Shown here one piece after another: positions 8,106-16,743 of a stretch of 64,000 nt of DNA. A program made the position numbers and the translations under genes. Position 1 is the first letter of the stretch. The number at the start of each line of letters is the position of its first letter. This DNA comes from CAVZZG01 sp963779685 (GTDB lineage: Bacteria; Actinomycetota; Thermoleophilia; Gaiellales; F1-60-MAGs149): assembly GCA_963779685.1 (NCBI GenBank), contig CAVZZG010000003.1, positions 1,550,001 to 1,614,000 of the forward strand, written 5' to 3'. The notes below the pieces were generated by a model, which worked only from the letters and a program-made list of their open reading frames with translations, did no database searches and was not told the DNA's origin.

Positions 8106-9065
8106 CTAGTGTCCCGCCGCCGGGCCGGCGGCCGCCGTCATCGCCGCCGCGATCCGCCCGCTCTCGATGCTCGTGCGGCAGCGCCCGTAATACGCCGCAG
8201 CCCACGCGTCGTAATCCCAGTCCAGCGTCAGCGCGGGGGCTGCGACGACCGCCCACGTGGCCTCTCGCAGCGCCGACATGAACATCATCAGCTCCACCCG
8301 CGCCCGGTGGGCAGGCGCGTCGGCGCCGAAGTAGGCCGCCACGAGCGCTCTCACCTCCTCGCCATCGAGGTCGGCGTTGACGCCGGTCGCACCGAGGTCG
8401 AAGTAGGGGTTGCCCATCCCGGCGAACTCCCAGTCCAGCACGACGAGCCGCTCGGGCTGGATGATGAAGTTCGGCAGCTGCAGGTCGTTGTGGCAGAGCC
8501 GGTCGGGAACGCCGGCAGCGGCGAAGACGGCCTCCGCCGCGTGGGCGACGCGGTTGAGCCCGTCGATGTCGGCCGGCAGGGCGAGGCCCTCCCCGCGGGC
8601 GAGCGCCGTGTAGCGACGCTGGTCGTCGAACACGGAGAAGCGCCCGCGGATCGCGCCGGCCGCGTGGAACGCGCGGATCGTGCCGCCGACACGGCCGAGC
8701 ATGCCAGCGGTCCGGATCCGGTCGGCATCGAGCACCGGGCCGTCCGCGAACCGCGTGAGCAGGTGGCCGGCGGGCAGCGTCACCGCCCGGATCTCCGGCG
8801 CCAGCCCTGCGGCGGCGGCAGTTTCGTGCGCGGCGACGCCACGCCAGCGATCCACCCCCAAACGCTCACCCGTGGGTGAGGCGACACGAAGGACGAAGCG
8901 GTCACCGCTCGGCTCCGTGAGGACGTAGTTCGCGTTGCTGGCCCCCCCGGCGAGCACCTCGATACGACCGGCGAGCGGAGTGCCGAGGTCGAATCCGTCG
9001 AGGATGCGGGCAATGTGCTCGCGCTCGGTCGCGGCGATCGCATCGTCGAACTCGCGGTCGATCAT
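8106..9065 (-). CDS. APH/choline-kinase-like phosphotransferase
   Basis: The 319-residue protein has a protein-kinase-like fold. The N-lobe carries GGASNANYVL (glycine loop) and FVLRV. The catalytic loop is LCHNDLQLPNFI (H-N-D-x4-N), followed by the metal motif VLDWEFAGMGNPYFDLG. Relatives phosphorylate choline, ethanolamine, hydroxylysine or aminoglycosides. It overlaps the upstream class-III PLP gene by 4 bp (ATGA). A kinase coupled to a class-III PLP enzyme recalls the hydroxylysine and ethanolamine kinase/phospho-lyase pairs, which suggests an amino alcohol substrate. That is inference. Confidence 0.85.
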   Translation of the reverse strand: MIDREFDDAIAATEREHIARILDGFDLGTPLAGRIEVLAGGASNANYVLTEPSGDRFVLRVASPTGERLGVDRWRGVAAHETAAAAGLAPEIRAVTLPAGHLLTRFADGPVLDADRIRTAGMLGRVGGTIRAFHAAGAIRGRFSVFDDQRRYTALARGEGLALPADIDGLNRVAHAAEAVFAAAGVPDRLCHNDLQLPNFIIQPERLVVLDWEFAGMGNPYFDLGATGVNADLDGEEVRALVAAYFGADAPAHRARVELMMFMSALREATWAVVAAPALTLDWDYDAWAAAYYGRCRTSIESGRIAAAMTAAAGPAAGH

Positions 9066-10390
9066 CCGGCGGCTCCGTCTGCGAAGCTCGTGGCGAGCGC
9101 GTCGATTCCACGCCGGAACGCAACCAGCGTCTCGTCGATGTCGGGCTCGGTGTGGGCCGCCGAGAGGAACATCAGCCCGCGCTCATGCACGAGGATGCCC
9201 GACTCGAGCACGAGCGCCGCCAGCATGGCGACGGGGGCCTGGTCGCAGGTGCGTGCGTCGGCGTAGTTGCGCATCGGCAGCCGTGGCCGCCAGAGGAGCT
9301 GCACCACGCCGCCGACCTGGCTTGCGTGGAGCGGCAGGGACGCAGCGGCGGCGGCGGCGGCGATGCCATCGGCGAGCCGGCCGGCGAGCGCGGCGACGCG
9401 TGGATAGAGCACGCCGCGGCCGGCCCGCAGGTGCTGCAGCGTCGCGACCGCCGCCGCGACGCCGACCGTCGCGCCGTTGAAGGTGCCACCCGGCTGGACC
9501 GGCCCATCGGTCGTCGGTGCCATGGCGTCCGCCGTGCCGGCGACGGCAGCTATGGCGAACCCCGACGCGATCGCCTTCGCGAACACGGCGAGGTCCGGTT
9601 CGACGCCGAGCAGTTCCTGCGCTCCGCCGAGCGCGAGCCGGAACCCGGTCACGACCTCGTCGAAGACCAGCAACGCCCCGTGCGCGCGGCAGAGCTCCCG
9701 AGCGCCCTCGAGGTACCCTGGAGCGGGCAGGAACGTCCCGAAGTTGCACGGCACCGGCTCCATCAGGACGCACGCGATCTCATCGCCGAACCGGTCGAGC
9801 ATCGTGCGGAGTGCGGCGAGATCGTTCCACGGACAGACCAGCACCTCGCCCGGCACGCCGACCTCGGCGATCGGCGCAACGAGGGCGAGCGGCGGGCCGC
9901 CGGCGACGGGCGCGCCGCCGAGCGCGTTGACGTTCACCGGCTCGATCCAGCCGTGGTAGTGCCCGTCGAACTTCAGGACGGTGCGCCGGCCGGTGCGTGC
10001 GCGGGCGATCCGGATCGCGGCCTGCACCGCCTCGCTGCCAGTGGTGGAGAGCACCACGCGCTCTGCGCCGGGCACGATCTCGACGATCAGCCGCGCAAGC
10101 TCGGCCTCGCGGGGGTGCGGGCCGCCGCACAGGATGTCGTCCGACCCGAGCACCGCGCGGACCGCGTCGAGCACCGGCCGTGGGCGGTGGCCCAGGAACA
10201 GCGGCCCGAGAGCGAGCACGTAGTCGAGGTAGGTGTTGCCGTCGATGTCGGTGCAGCGCGCGCCCTCGCCCGACGCAAGCACGGGCGTAGGCGAGAGCTT
10301 GCGGAGGCGCGCGGACGATCCGGTGCCGCGGGCCAGCACGGTGCGCGCATCCTCGAGGTAGGCGGTCGACCGCGGCAGCGCGATGGTCAC
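9062..10390 (-). CDS. Class-III aminotransferase-fold PLP enzyme (glutamate-1-semialdehyde aminomutase-like)
   Basis: The 442-residue fold-type I PLP enzyme has YLDYVLALGPLFLGH near 57, the cofactor loop STTGSEAVQAAIR, the Asp motif LLVFDEVVTGFR and the Schiff-base lysine in LAVFAKAIASGF, then GGTFNGATVGVAAA. Overall it resembles the GSA-aminomutase branch rather than ornithine transaminases. The location, between an SDR and a kinase in a tight operon with no tetrapyrrole genes, argues for a catabolic aminotransferase, mutase or phospho-lyase rather than HemL. Confidence 0.88.
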   Translation of the reverse strand: MTIALPRSTAYLEDARTVLARGTGSSARLRKLSPTPVLASGEGARCTDIDGNTYLDYVLALGPLFLGHRPRPVLDAVRAVLGSDDILCGGPHPREAELARLIVEIVPGAERVVLSTTGSEAVQAAIRIARARTGRRTVLKFDGHYHGWIEPVNVNALGGAPVAGGPPLALVAPIAEVGVPGEVLVCPWNDLAALRTMLDRFGDEIACVLMEPVPCNFGTFLPAPGYLEGARELCRAHGALLVFDEVVTGFRLALGGAQELLGVEPDLAVFAKAIASGFAIAAVAGTADAMAPTTDGPVQPGGTFNGATVGVAAAVATLQHLRAGRGVLYPRVAALAGRLADGIAAAAAAASLPLHASQVGGVVQLLWRPRLPMRNYADARTCDQAPVAMLAALVLESGILVHERGLMFLSAAHTEPDIDETLVAFRRGIDALATSFADGAAG

Positions 10391-11166
10391 TCGCCCGCTC
10401 CGTCCTCGGCCGGCTGCAGCGTCGCCATCTGCGTGATCATGCCGCCGTCCGCGACGACGGTCGTGCCGGTCATGAACGACGCCCCGTCACCGGCGAGGAA
10501 CACGACCACCGAGGCGATCTCCTCGGGCCGGGCGGGGCGCTGCAGCATGTTGAACGCGACCGGGACGTCGACGAGCCCGGCGGCCTCGAAGAAGGGCTCC
10601 GCCATGGGGGTCCTCACCCACCCCGGCGCGACGCAGTTGACGCGGATGCCGTCCGCCGCGCACTCGAGCGCGGCGTACATCGTGAAGTTGACGAGGCCGG
10701 CCTTCGAGACGCCGTACGGCGCCATCGTGTGCTCGGCCTGGTGGGCGTTCACGGACGAGACGATCACGACCGAGCCACCGCCGCCGCGCAAGGCCGGGAT
10801 CGCCGCGGTCGTGAAGTGGATCGGACCCATCAGGTTGATCCGCAGCACCTCGTCCCAGCCGGCGGCATCGAGGTCGGCGATGCGCCGGAACGAGCCGATC
10901 ACCCCTGCTGCGCAGATCACCGTGTCGAGCCGGCCGAACCGCTCGAGGGTGAACGCGACGGCAGAGCCCGCGGAGGCGGGGTCGCCGACATCGCATGCGA
11001 AGGCGGCGACCTTCTCCGGGCCCAGCTCGCGCACGACCTCGTCGAGCCGATCGGCGCCGCGTGCGCAGACGACGACGCGGTAGCCGCGGTCGACGAGGAG
11101 CTCGGCGGTCGCGCGCCCGATCCCGCTCGACCCGCCCGTGACGATCGCGACCGGTTCCTGAACCAC
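10387..11166 (-). CDS. SDR family NAD(P)-dependent oxidoreductase
   Basis: The 259-residue classical SDR starts at GTG 11166 with AGGAGG seven bases upstream. It shows AIVTGGSSGIGRATAELL, CAAGV, the catalytic Ser in VSSVN and YGVSK (Tyr and Lys intact), then NCVAPGWVRTPM and the C-terminal VVADGGM. It probably oxidises or reduces a carbonyl/alcohol in the pathway encoded by its operon. It overlaps the PLP gene by 4 bp and follows surE by 11 bp. Confidence 0.9.
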   Translation of the reverse strand: MVQEPVAIVTGGSSGIGRATAELLVDRGYRVVVCARGADRLDEVVRELGPEKVAAFACDVGDPASAGSAVAFTLERFGRLDTVICAAGVIGSFRRIADLDAAGWDEVLRINLMGPIHFTTAAIPALRGGGGSVVIVSSVNAHQAEHTMAPYGVSKAGLVNFTMYAALECAADGIRVNCVAPGWVRTPMAEPFFEAAGLVDVPVAFNMLQRPARPEEIASVVVFLAGDGASFMTGTTVVADGGMITQMATLQPAEDGAGE

Positions 11167-11177
11167 GCCCGCTCCTC

Positions 11178-12035
11178 CTATCCGGTTGCCGGGTGACGGA
11201 CCACGCTGGTGGGTGGGATGGTGGCCAGCGCCGAGCGCACGACGCTCTCCAGGTCGAGTTGTTCGAGCCAGGCGGGGGCGGCATCCAGCGAGCCGCCCGG
11301 GATCGCAAGCGGCGTGACGGCGATGCGACCGGCGAGCACGACCGCGAAGTCGACGTCGGCTGCCGTCTCGTGGCTCGGCTCGGTATCCGTCAGGCCGGCG
11401 TACGGCCGGAAGCGACGCACGCCGTCGCCCGCCTGGTGGGAGGTCAGCCACCCGGCCGGGTAGAACCGGCGACCGAGCCGCGCGTGGTGGAGCGGCCGAT
11501 CGGCGGCGAGCCGAGACGGGAGGTTGACGTTCAGGACCAGCCCCGCCTGCGGCGCGCGCGCGACGCGAGCGGCGATGGCGGCGGCGACCGGCGCGAGCGG
11601 GAACGCGTGCATCCCGCGCTCGAGGAGGCCGACGGTATGGTCGTCCCCCTGCTGCGAGAACGCCACCCCGCACGAGCCGAGGCTCGCGCCCTCGACGGCC
11701 GCGCCGACCGTGCCGGAGTACCCGGTGTCGTCGCCCAGGTTGATGCCGTGATTGATGCCCGCCACGACGACGGCGTCGGGGGCGACGTCCGAGAGCAGCC
11801 CGATGCGGACGCAATCGGCCGGTGTGCCACTGCACGAGTAGACCGGGTCGTCACCGGACTCGAGCAGCCGCAGCTCGACCTCGTCGTGGATCGTGAGCGC
11901 CCGCGCGACGCCGCTGCGGTTCGCGGCGGGCGCGACCGTGATGACGCGCTCGCCGGCGGCGAGCAGGGCCCCGCGCAGGGCGCGGATCCCTTCGCGGTGG
12001 ACGCCGTCGTCGTTGGTGAGCAGGATGTGGGTCAC
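11178..12035 (-). CDS. surE: 5'/3'-nucleotidase SurE
   Basis: The 285-residue protein has the SurE signatures: ILLTNDDGVHREG at the N-terminus (metal Asp9, Asp10), NRSGVARALT, then SGTPADCVRIG and VVAGINHGINLGDDTGYSGTV (metal Asn). SurE dephosphorylates nucleoside monophosphates and some other phosphoesters. It is the first gene of the left divergent operon, so its phosphatase activity may serve that pathway. Its ATG (12035) is 37 bp from the operator at 12073. Confidence 0.92.
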   Translation of the reverse strand: MTHILLTNDDGVHREGIRALRGALLAAGERVITVAPAANRSGVARALTIHDEVELRLLESGDDPVYSCSGTPADCVRIGLLSDVAPDAVVVAGINHGINLGDDTGYSGTVGAAVEGASLGSCGVAFSQQGDDHTVGLLERGMHAFPLAPVAAAIAARVARAPQAGLVLNVNLPSRLAADRPLHHARLGRRFYPAGWLTSHQAGDGVRRFRPYAGLTDTEPSHETAADVDFAVVLAGRIAVTPLAIPGGSLDAAPAWLEQLDLESVVRSALATIPPTSVVRHPATG

Positions 12036-12072
12036 GTCGCCTAACGATCGTCGTCAGGAATGCGACTCTAGA

Positions 12073-12086
12073 CTAACGACCGTTAG
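12073..12086. promoter_or_regulatory. Inverted-repeat operator between divergent catabolic operons
   Basis: CTAACG-AC-CGTTAG is a perfect 6+2+6 inverted repeat in the 50-bp gap between surE and the FAD oxidase gene. A half-site copy, CTAACGA, begins at 12041. The last base of the palindrome is the first base of the oxidase GTG codon. A -10-like TAGACT (12069-12074) precedes it, which fits a leaderless transcript. The CTAACG-N2-CGTTAG form is typical of TetR-family operators. No regulator gene is adjacent. Confidence 0.7.
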
Positions 12087-13282
12087 TGTCAGCGAACTCC
12101 GCCATTCGACCGGGCCGTCCACACGTCGTCGTGATCGGGGCGGGCGCGGCCGGTCTCGCGACCGCCGTCTCCCTCGCCGAGCGCGGCGCGGCCGTGACGA
12201 TCCTCGAGGCCAAGGCGATCGCCGCCGGCTCCTCCGGCCTCTCCGCCGGTGTGTTCAATCGCCAGACGCCACACCGGATCGAGCAGGAGTTGCGGTGCCA
12301 CACCGTCGAGGTGCTCACCGGGCTCGAGCGCGCGGGCGCGCTGCCGCTCGAGCGGACCGGCTACGTCCGCGTCGCGACCAACGATGCCGACCTCGCAAGG
12401 CTGCGGGACGCGGCCGGCCGCGGTCAGGAACTCGGGGTCGACGACGCGCGGATCGTCGACCCCGACGAGCTGCTCCGGATCGTGCCCGGGATGCGGGTCG
12501 ACGACGTCGCCGGTGGCCTCTACTGCCCGAGCGACGGCCACCTCGACGGCCACCTGCTGTGCGCCGCATACCTCGATCGGGCGCGGGCGGCAGGCGCCAA
12601 GCTGCGCACGCATTCGCGAGTCGACGGTCTCGACGTCGGGCCGGCCGGCGCGACGGTCGCGATCGGCACCGAGCGCGTCGCTTGCGACGCCGTCGTGAAC
12701 GCCGCCGGAGCGTGGGCCGACCGGGTCGCGGCGCTCGCGGGCGCGTGCATGCCTCTCGTCAACCAGCGCCACGAGATCGCCGTCGTGCACCTGCCGCGGC
12801 CGATGTCCCCGCCAATCCCTATGGTGAACCTCTACGTGCCGGGTTCGGGCCGCAGGGCGCTCTACTTCCGCTCCGAGGGTGACCGTCGGCTGCTCGCCGG
12901 ATCGCACGCTCACGAGGTGCTCCCGGGGCACGCGATCGACGACCCTGACCGGTACGACCGGCAGGTCGGCTTCGAGTTCCTCGAGCACATCGCCGAGGAA
13001 CTCCTCGATCGGCTGCCCGGGTGGGACGACCTCCGGCTCGAGGCCGGCTGGACGGGCCTGTACCCGACCAGCCCGGACGCCCTCCACCAGGTCGGGCCGC
13101 ACCCCGGGCTCGAGCGGCTGGTCGCCGTCGGCGGCCTGAACGGTACCGGGCTGACCGTCTCGGCCGGCGTCGGGCGCATGGCCGCGGAGTGGATCCTCGA
13201 CGGCGAAGTCCGCACCTTCACGTTCGGCGAGGCGCTGCTGCCGGGACGCCCGTCGCTCGCGACCGGAGTGGCCCATGCCTGA
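12086..13282 (+). CDS. FAD-dependent amine/amino-acid oxidase (DAO family)
   Basis: The 398-residue protein has an N-terminal FAD dinucleotide-binding motif VVVIGAGAAGLATAVSLAERG ending in an acidic strand (TILEAKAIA), then SSGLSAGVF. At the C-terminus GGLNGTGLTVSAGVGRMAAEWI is the second FAD-contacting segment, as in sarcosine oxidase and glycine oxidase. It probably oxidises an amine to an imine with O2 or another acceptor. GTG 12086 sits on the operator and has no Shine-Dalgarno. It overlaps the E1 gene by 8 bp. Confidence 0.88.
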   Translation: MSANSAIRPGRPHVVVIGAGAAGLATAVSLAERGAAVTILEAKAIAAGSSGLSAGVFNRQTPHRIEQELRCHTVEVLTGLERAGALPLERTGYVRVATNDADLARLRDAAGRGQELGVDDARIVDPDELLRIVPGMRVDDVAGGLYCPSDGHLDGHLLCAAYLDRARAAGAKLRTHSRVDGLDVGPAGATVAIGTERVACDAVVNAAGAWADRVAALAGACMPLVNQRHEIAVVHLPRPMSPPIPMVNLYVPGSGRRALYFRSEGDRRLLAGSHAHEVLPGHAIDDPDRYDRQVGFEFLEHIAEELLDRLPGWDDLRLEAGWTGLYPTSPDALHQVGPHPGLERLVAVGGLNGTGLTVSAGVGRMAAEWILDGEVRTFTFGEALLPGRPSLATGVAHA

Positions 13283-15452
13283 GCACCGCCCGCTGGGGAT
13301 GGCACCAGCGTGGGTCGAGCTGACCACGACCACGGCCGACTGGGACGCCGCCGACCCGGCCTTGCTCGGGACGCTGCTCGTCCACACCCAGCTGATCCGC
13401 TCGTTCGAGGAACGGGTCCTCGAGCTCGCCGGCGAGGGCCTCGTGCACGGGCCTGCACACTCGAGCATCGGCCAGGAGGGCGGCGCGGCGGGATCGATTG
13501 CGTTGCTGCGGGCCGACGATCACGTCAACGGCTCCCACCGAGGACACCACCAGTTCCTCGCCAAGGGGCTCGGGTACCTGCAGCCGGCGGGCTTCGACCC
13601 GCGGGCCCCGCTCGGTCACGCGGTGGAGGCGTTCCTGACACGAACGCTCGCAGAGATCCTCGGACTCGCCCAGGGTTTCTGCAACGGGCGCGGCGGCTCC
13701 ATGCACCTGCGCTGGGTAGAGGCCGGCGCGCTCGGCACCAACGCCATCGTCGGCGGCGGCGTTCCCCTCGCCGCGGGCGCCGCCTTCGCGCAACAGCGCA
13801 GTGCCACCGACGCAGTCGTCGTCACGTACCTCGGCGACGGCGCCGTCAACATCGGCTCCACACTCGAGACCATGAACCTCGCGGCGGCCTGGCGCCTGCC
13901 GCTCTGCTTCTTCATCGAGAACAATGGCTACGCCGTCTCCACGACCGTGGACGAGTCGACCGCCGAGCCACGTCTCTCGGGTCGCGGCCCTGGGTTCGGC
14001 ATCCCGAGCTGGCGCGTCGACGGAATGGACCCGCTCGCCGTGTATCTGGCGATGGGCGAGGCGCTGGCCCGGATGCGGGCGGGCGGCGGGCCCACCCTCA
14101 TCGAGGCCGAGGCGTACCGGTTCTTCCATCAGAACGGGCCGTTCCCGGGCAGCGCCTTCGGCTACCGGACAAAGGAGGAGGAGCAGGCCTGGCGCGAGCG
14201 CGACCCGCTGGCCCGTCTGGCGAGCGAGATGACCCGCCGCGAGCTGATCGATGCCGACGGCCTGGCGGCGCTCGGCGAACGTGCCAGAGCCGCCATGGAT
14301 CGCGCGACCGCGCAGCTCGTCGAGGCCGACCCAGGCGGGCGGCGCATCCGGCCGGAGCTCTGGCCCGAGCCCGCGTACCGCGACGTCGGCATCAGGAGCG
14401 ACCTCGCGGAGGTGGCCGACGCGCGGCTCGAGGAACAGACGACCTTCACCGGCGTGCTCGCGGAACAGCGGTTCATCGACGTGGTGGCCGACGTCATGGC
14501 ACGCCGGATGCAGACCGATCCGTGCATCGTCGTCCTCGGCGAGGACGTGCACCGGCTCAAGGGCGGCACGAACGGTGCGACCCGCGGCCTGCGCGACCGG
14601 TTCGGCGACCGCGTCCTCGGCACGCCGATCAGCGAGAACGCGTTCCTCGGCCTCGCGGGTGGCGCGGCGATGGACGGGCGCGTACGGCCCGTCGTCGAGT
14701 TCATGTACCCGGACTTCCTCTGGGTCGCGGCCGACCAGGTCTTCAACCAGGTCGGCAAGGCGCGCCACATGTTCGGCGGCTCCATCGACGTACCGCTCGT
14801 GCTGCGGACGAAGGTTGCGATCGGCAGCGGCTACGGCTCGCAGCACTCGATGGATCCGGCCGGCATCTTCGCCACCAGTCCCGGCTGGCGGATCGCGGCG
14901 CCAACGACGCCGTTCGATTACGTCGGCATGATGAACGCGGCCCTCGCCTGCAACGATCCGGTGCTGGTGATCGAGCACGTCGATCTCTATGCGTCGAGCG
15001 GCCTCGCGCCGGTCGAGGACCTCGACTTCCAGATCGAGATCGGCCGCGCCGCCGTCCGCCGCACCGGCTCGGCGCTGACGATCGTCACGTACCTGTCGAT
15101 GGTCGCCGAGTCGCTGCGGGCAGCCGAGCAGACCGGCGCCGATGCCGAGGTCATCGACTTGCGCTGGCTCGATCGCGCAAGCGTCGACTGGGCGACGATC
15201 GCCGCCAGCGTCCGCAAGACCGGCAGCGTGATCGTCGTCGAGCAGGGCGCGGCCGGCACCTCGTACGGCGGCTGGCTCGGCGACGAGATCCAGCGTCGCT
15301 GCTTCGACTGGCTCGATCAGCCCGTGATGCGGGTCACCGGCGGCGAGGCGGCGCCCAGCATCTCGAAGGTGCTCGAGCGAGCGGCGCGGGCCGGAGTGGA
15401 CGAGGTCGCGGCCGCGATCAACACTGCCGTACGCAACGTCGGAGGCGACTGA
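13275..15452 (+). CDS. Fused E1 alpha-beta thiamine-diphosphate dehydrogenase
   Basis: The 725-residue protein joins both halves of a 2-oxoacid/acetoin dehydrogenase E1. Alpha half (1-370): AHSSIGQEGGAAGS, GRGGSMHL, and the ThDP motif YLGDGAVNIGSTLETMNLAA (GDG at 187-189, closing NN at 216-217). Beta half (395-725): VVLGEDVH, GTPISENAFLGLAGGAAMDG, VVEFMYPDF and a transketolase C-terminal domain with IVVEQGAAG. No E2 or E3 gene is nearby, so it may act alone as a ThDP lyase/ligase or borrow an E2 from elsewhere. It overlaps its neighbours on both sides. Confidence 0.9.
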   Translation: MPEHRPLGMAPAWVELTTTTADWDAADPALLGTLLVHTQLIRSFEERVLELAGEGLVHGPAHSSIGQEGGAAGSIALLRADDHVNGSHRGHHQFLAKGLGYLQPAGFDPRAPLGHAVEAFLTRTLAEILGLAQGFCNGRGGSMHLRWVEAGALGTNAIVGGGVPLAAGAAFAQQRSATDAVVVTYLGDGAVNIGSTLETMNLAAAWRLPLCFFIENNGYAVSTTVDESTAEPRLSGRGPGFGIPSWRVDGMDPLAVYLAMGEALARMRAGGGPTLIEAEAYRFFHQNGPFPGSAFGYRTKEEEQAWRERDPLARLASEMTRRELIDADGLAALGERARAAMDRATAQLVEADPGGRRIRPELWPEPAYRDVGIRSDLAEVADARLEEQTTFTGVLAEQRFIDVVADVMARRMQTDPCIVVLGEDVHRLKGGTNGATRGLRDRFGDRVLGTPISENAFLGLAGGAAMDGRVRPVVEFMYPDFLWVAADQVFNQVGKARHMFGGSIDVPLVLRTKVAIGSGYGSQHSMDPAGIFATSPGWRIAAPTTPFDYVGMMNAALACNDPVLVIEHVDLYASSGLAPVEDLDFQIEIGRAAVRRTGSALTIVTYLSMVAESLRAAEQTGADAEVIDLRWLDRASVDWATIAASVRKTGSVIVVEQGAAGTSYGGWLGDEIQRRCFDWLDQPVMRVTGGEAAPSISKVLERAARAGVDEVAAAINTAVRNVGGD

Positions 15453-15976
15453 TGATCGGCAGGATCGTCGCCGGCGTCCCGCTCCTCCCCCGGGTCGAGC
15501 AGGTCGGCATCCTGGTCGACGATCTCGACCGCGCGATCGCCGAGACGTCGCAGGTGTTCCCCGTCACCCGCTGGCGAGGCTACCGGTATGGCCCCGACGT
15601 CGTCCGCGACCTCACCTATCGAGGCGCGCCGTCGGACATGTCGTTCTGGGTGGTGCTGTCCGACACCGACCCCCAGATCGAGTTCATCCAGTCGGTCAGC
15701 GGCCCGAGCCTGTACACGGAATGGCTCGCGAGTCACGGCCACGGCGTCCATCACGTTGCCGCCTTCACGAAGAACCTCGACGCGGACGTGAAACGGCTCA
15801 CCGACCAGGGGATGGTGGTCTGCCAGTCGGGCCACGGCTACGGGCTCGACGGCGACGGCGGCTTCGCCTACTTCGACACGCTCGCGAGCCTCGGCGTGAT
15901 CATCGAGTTGATCGCGATTCCGGCCCGCCGTCGGACACCTGACCGGGAGTGGACGGTCGAGCGTGGCGGCGGATGA
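15452..15976 (+). CDS. VOC superfamily (glyoxalase / methylmalonyl-CoA epimerase-like) protein
   Basis: The 174-residue protein has the VOC opening VEQVGILVDDLDRAI and second-module residues GHGVHHVAAFTKNLD, GFAYFDTLASLGVIIELI. His in GVHHVA and Glu in IIELI are in the positions of metal ligands. The spacing resembles methylmalonyl-CoA epimerases and lyase-like relatives. The start ATG 15452 overlaps the E1 stop (ATGA type) and its end overlaps the next SDR, so it is translationally coupled in the right operon. Confidence 0.85.
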   Translation: MIGRIVAGVPLLPRVEQVGILVDDLDRAIAETSQVFPVTRWRGYRYGPDVVRDLTYRGAPSDMSFWVVLSDTDPQIEFIQSVSGPSLYTEWLASHGHGVHHVAAFTKNLDADVKRLTDQGMVVCQSGHGYGLDGDGGFAYFDTLASLGVIIELIAIPARRRTPDREWTVERGGG

Positions 15977-16743
15977 CCGGGCGCCTGCAGGACCGCAAGG
16001 TTGTCGTCACCGGTGCCGCGAGCGGCATCGGCAGGTCGACCGTGATGACGATGGCGGCGCAGGGCGCCCATGTCTTCGCAGCAGACCTCGACGGGGCGGG
16101 CGCGCGGCGGACGGCAGATGCCTGCGGCGCCGGCGCGGGCACCTGCGACATCCGCGATCGGCTCCAGGTCACCCATCTGTTCACCGCCGCCGAAGAGGTG
16201 CTCGGCGGCGCCGTCGATGGACTGGCGAACTGCGCCGGGATCGAGATCGAGCGCGACCTGCTCGAGTCGACCGACGAGGACTGGCGCCGCACCATCGACA
16301 CGAACCTGACGGGGCTCTTCAACACGAGCACCGAGCTGATCCGGCGTCACCGCGCCGCGGGTGGCGGCCGCGCGGCCATCGTCAACATCGCCTCGATCAA
16401 CGGGTTCTACGCCGACGCCGGCATCCCGGCGTACTGCGCGTCGAAGGGAGCCGTGATCGCACTCACCCGGGCGATGGCCCGTGATCACGCCGGCGAGGGC
16501 ATCCGCGTGAACTGCGTCTGCCCGGGCTACATCGAGACGCCGCTGCTCGGTGCCTTCTTCGACAAGCTCCCCGACCCGGACGCCGCGCGGAGGCAGGCGG
16601 CGAACATGCACGCTCTGGGCCGGATCGGCGAACCGCAAGAGATCGCGCAGGTCCTCGCATTCCTCGCATCGGACGCCGCCAGCTTCATCACCGGCGCCGC
16701 CGTCGTCGTCGACGGCGGCATGACGATCGGGAACCTCGCATGA
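15973..16743 (+). CDS. SDR family oxidoreductase (complete active site)
   Basis: The 256-residue protein starts at ATG 15973, within the ATGA overlap with the VOC stop. It has VVVTGAASGIGRSTVMT, NCAGIEIE, the catalytic Ser in NIASING, YCASKGAV (Tyr and Lys) and RVNCVCPGYIETPLLG, ending in VVVDGGM. It is a classical NAD(P)-dependent dehydrogenase/reductase. A similar but catalytically altered SDR follows with a 4-bp overlap. The shared phrases RVNCVCPGY and VVDGGM suggest duplication. Confidence 0.9.
   Translation: MTGRLQDRKVVVTGAASGIGRSTVMTMAAQGAHVFAADLDGAGARRTADACGAGAGTCDIRDRLQVTHLFTAAEEVLGGAVDGLANCAGIEIERDLLESTDEDWRRTIDTNLTGLFNTSTELIRRHRAAGGGRAAIVNIASINGFYADAGIPAYCASKGAVIALTRAMARDHAGEGIRVNCVCPGYIETPLLGAFFDKLPDPDAARRQAANMHALGRIGEPQEIAQVLAFLASDAASFITGAAVVVDGGMTIGNLA

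Noticed and set aside
8106..9065. Aminoglycoside resistance gene
   Set aside because: The fold is shared, but the operon context with a PLP enzyme and SDR favours a metabolic kinase.
9062..10390. hemL (tetrapyrrole synthesis)
   Set aside because: Sequence is in the same branch, but the operon has no tetrapyrrole genes and the neighbours are catabolic-type enzymes.
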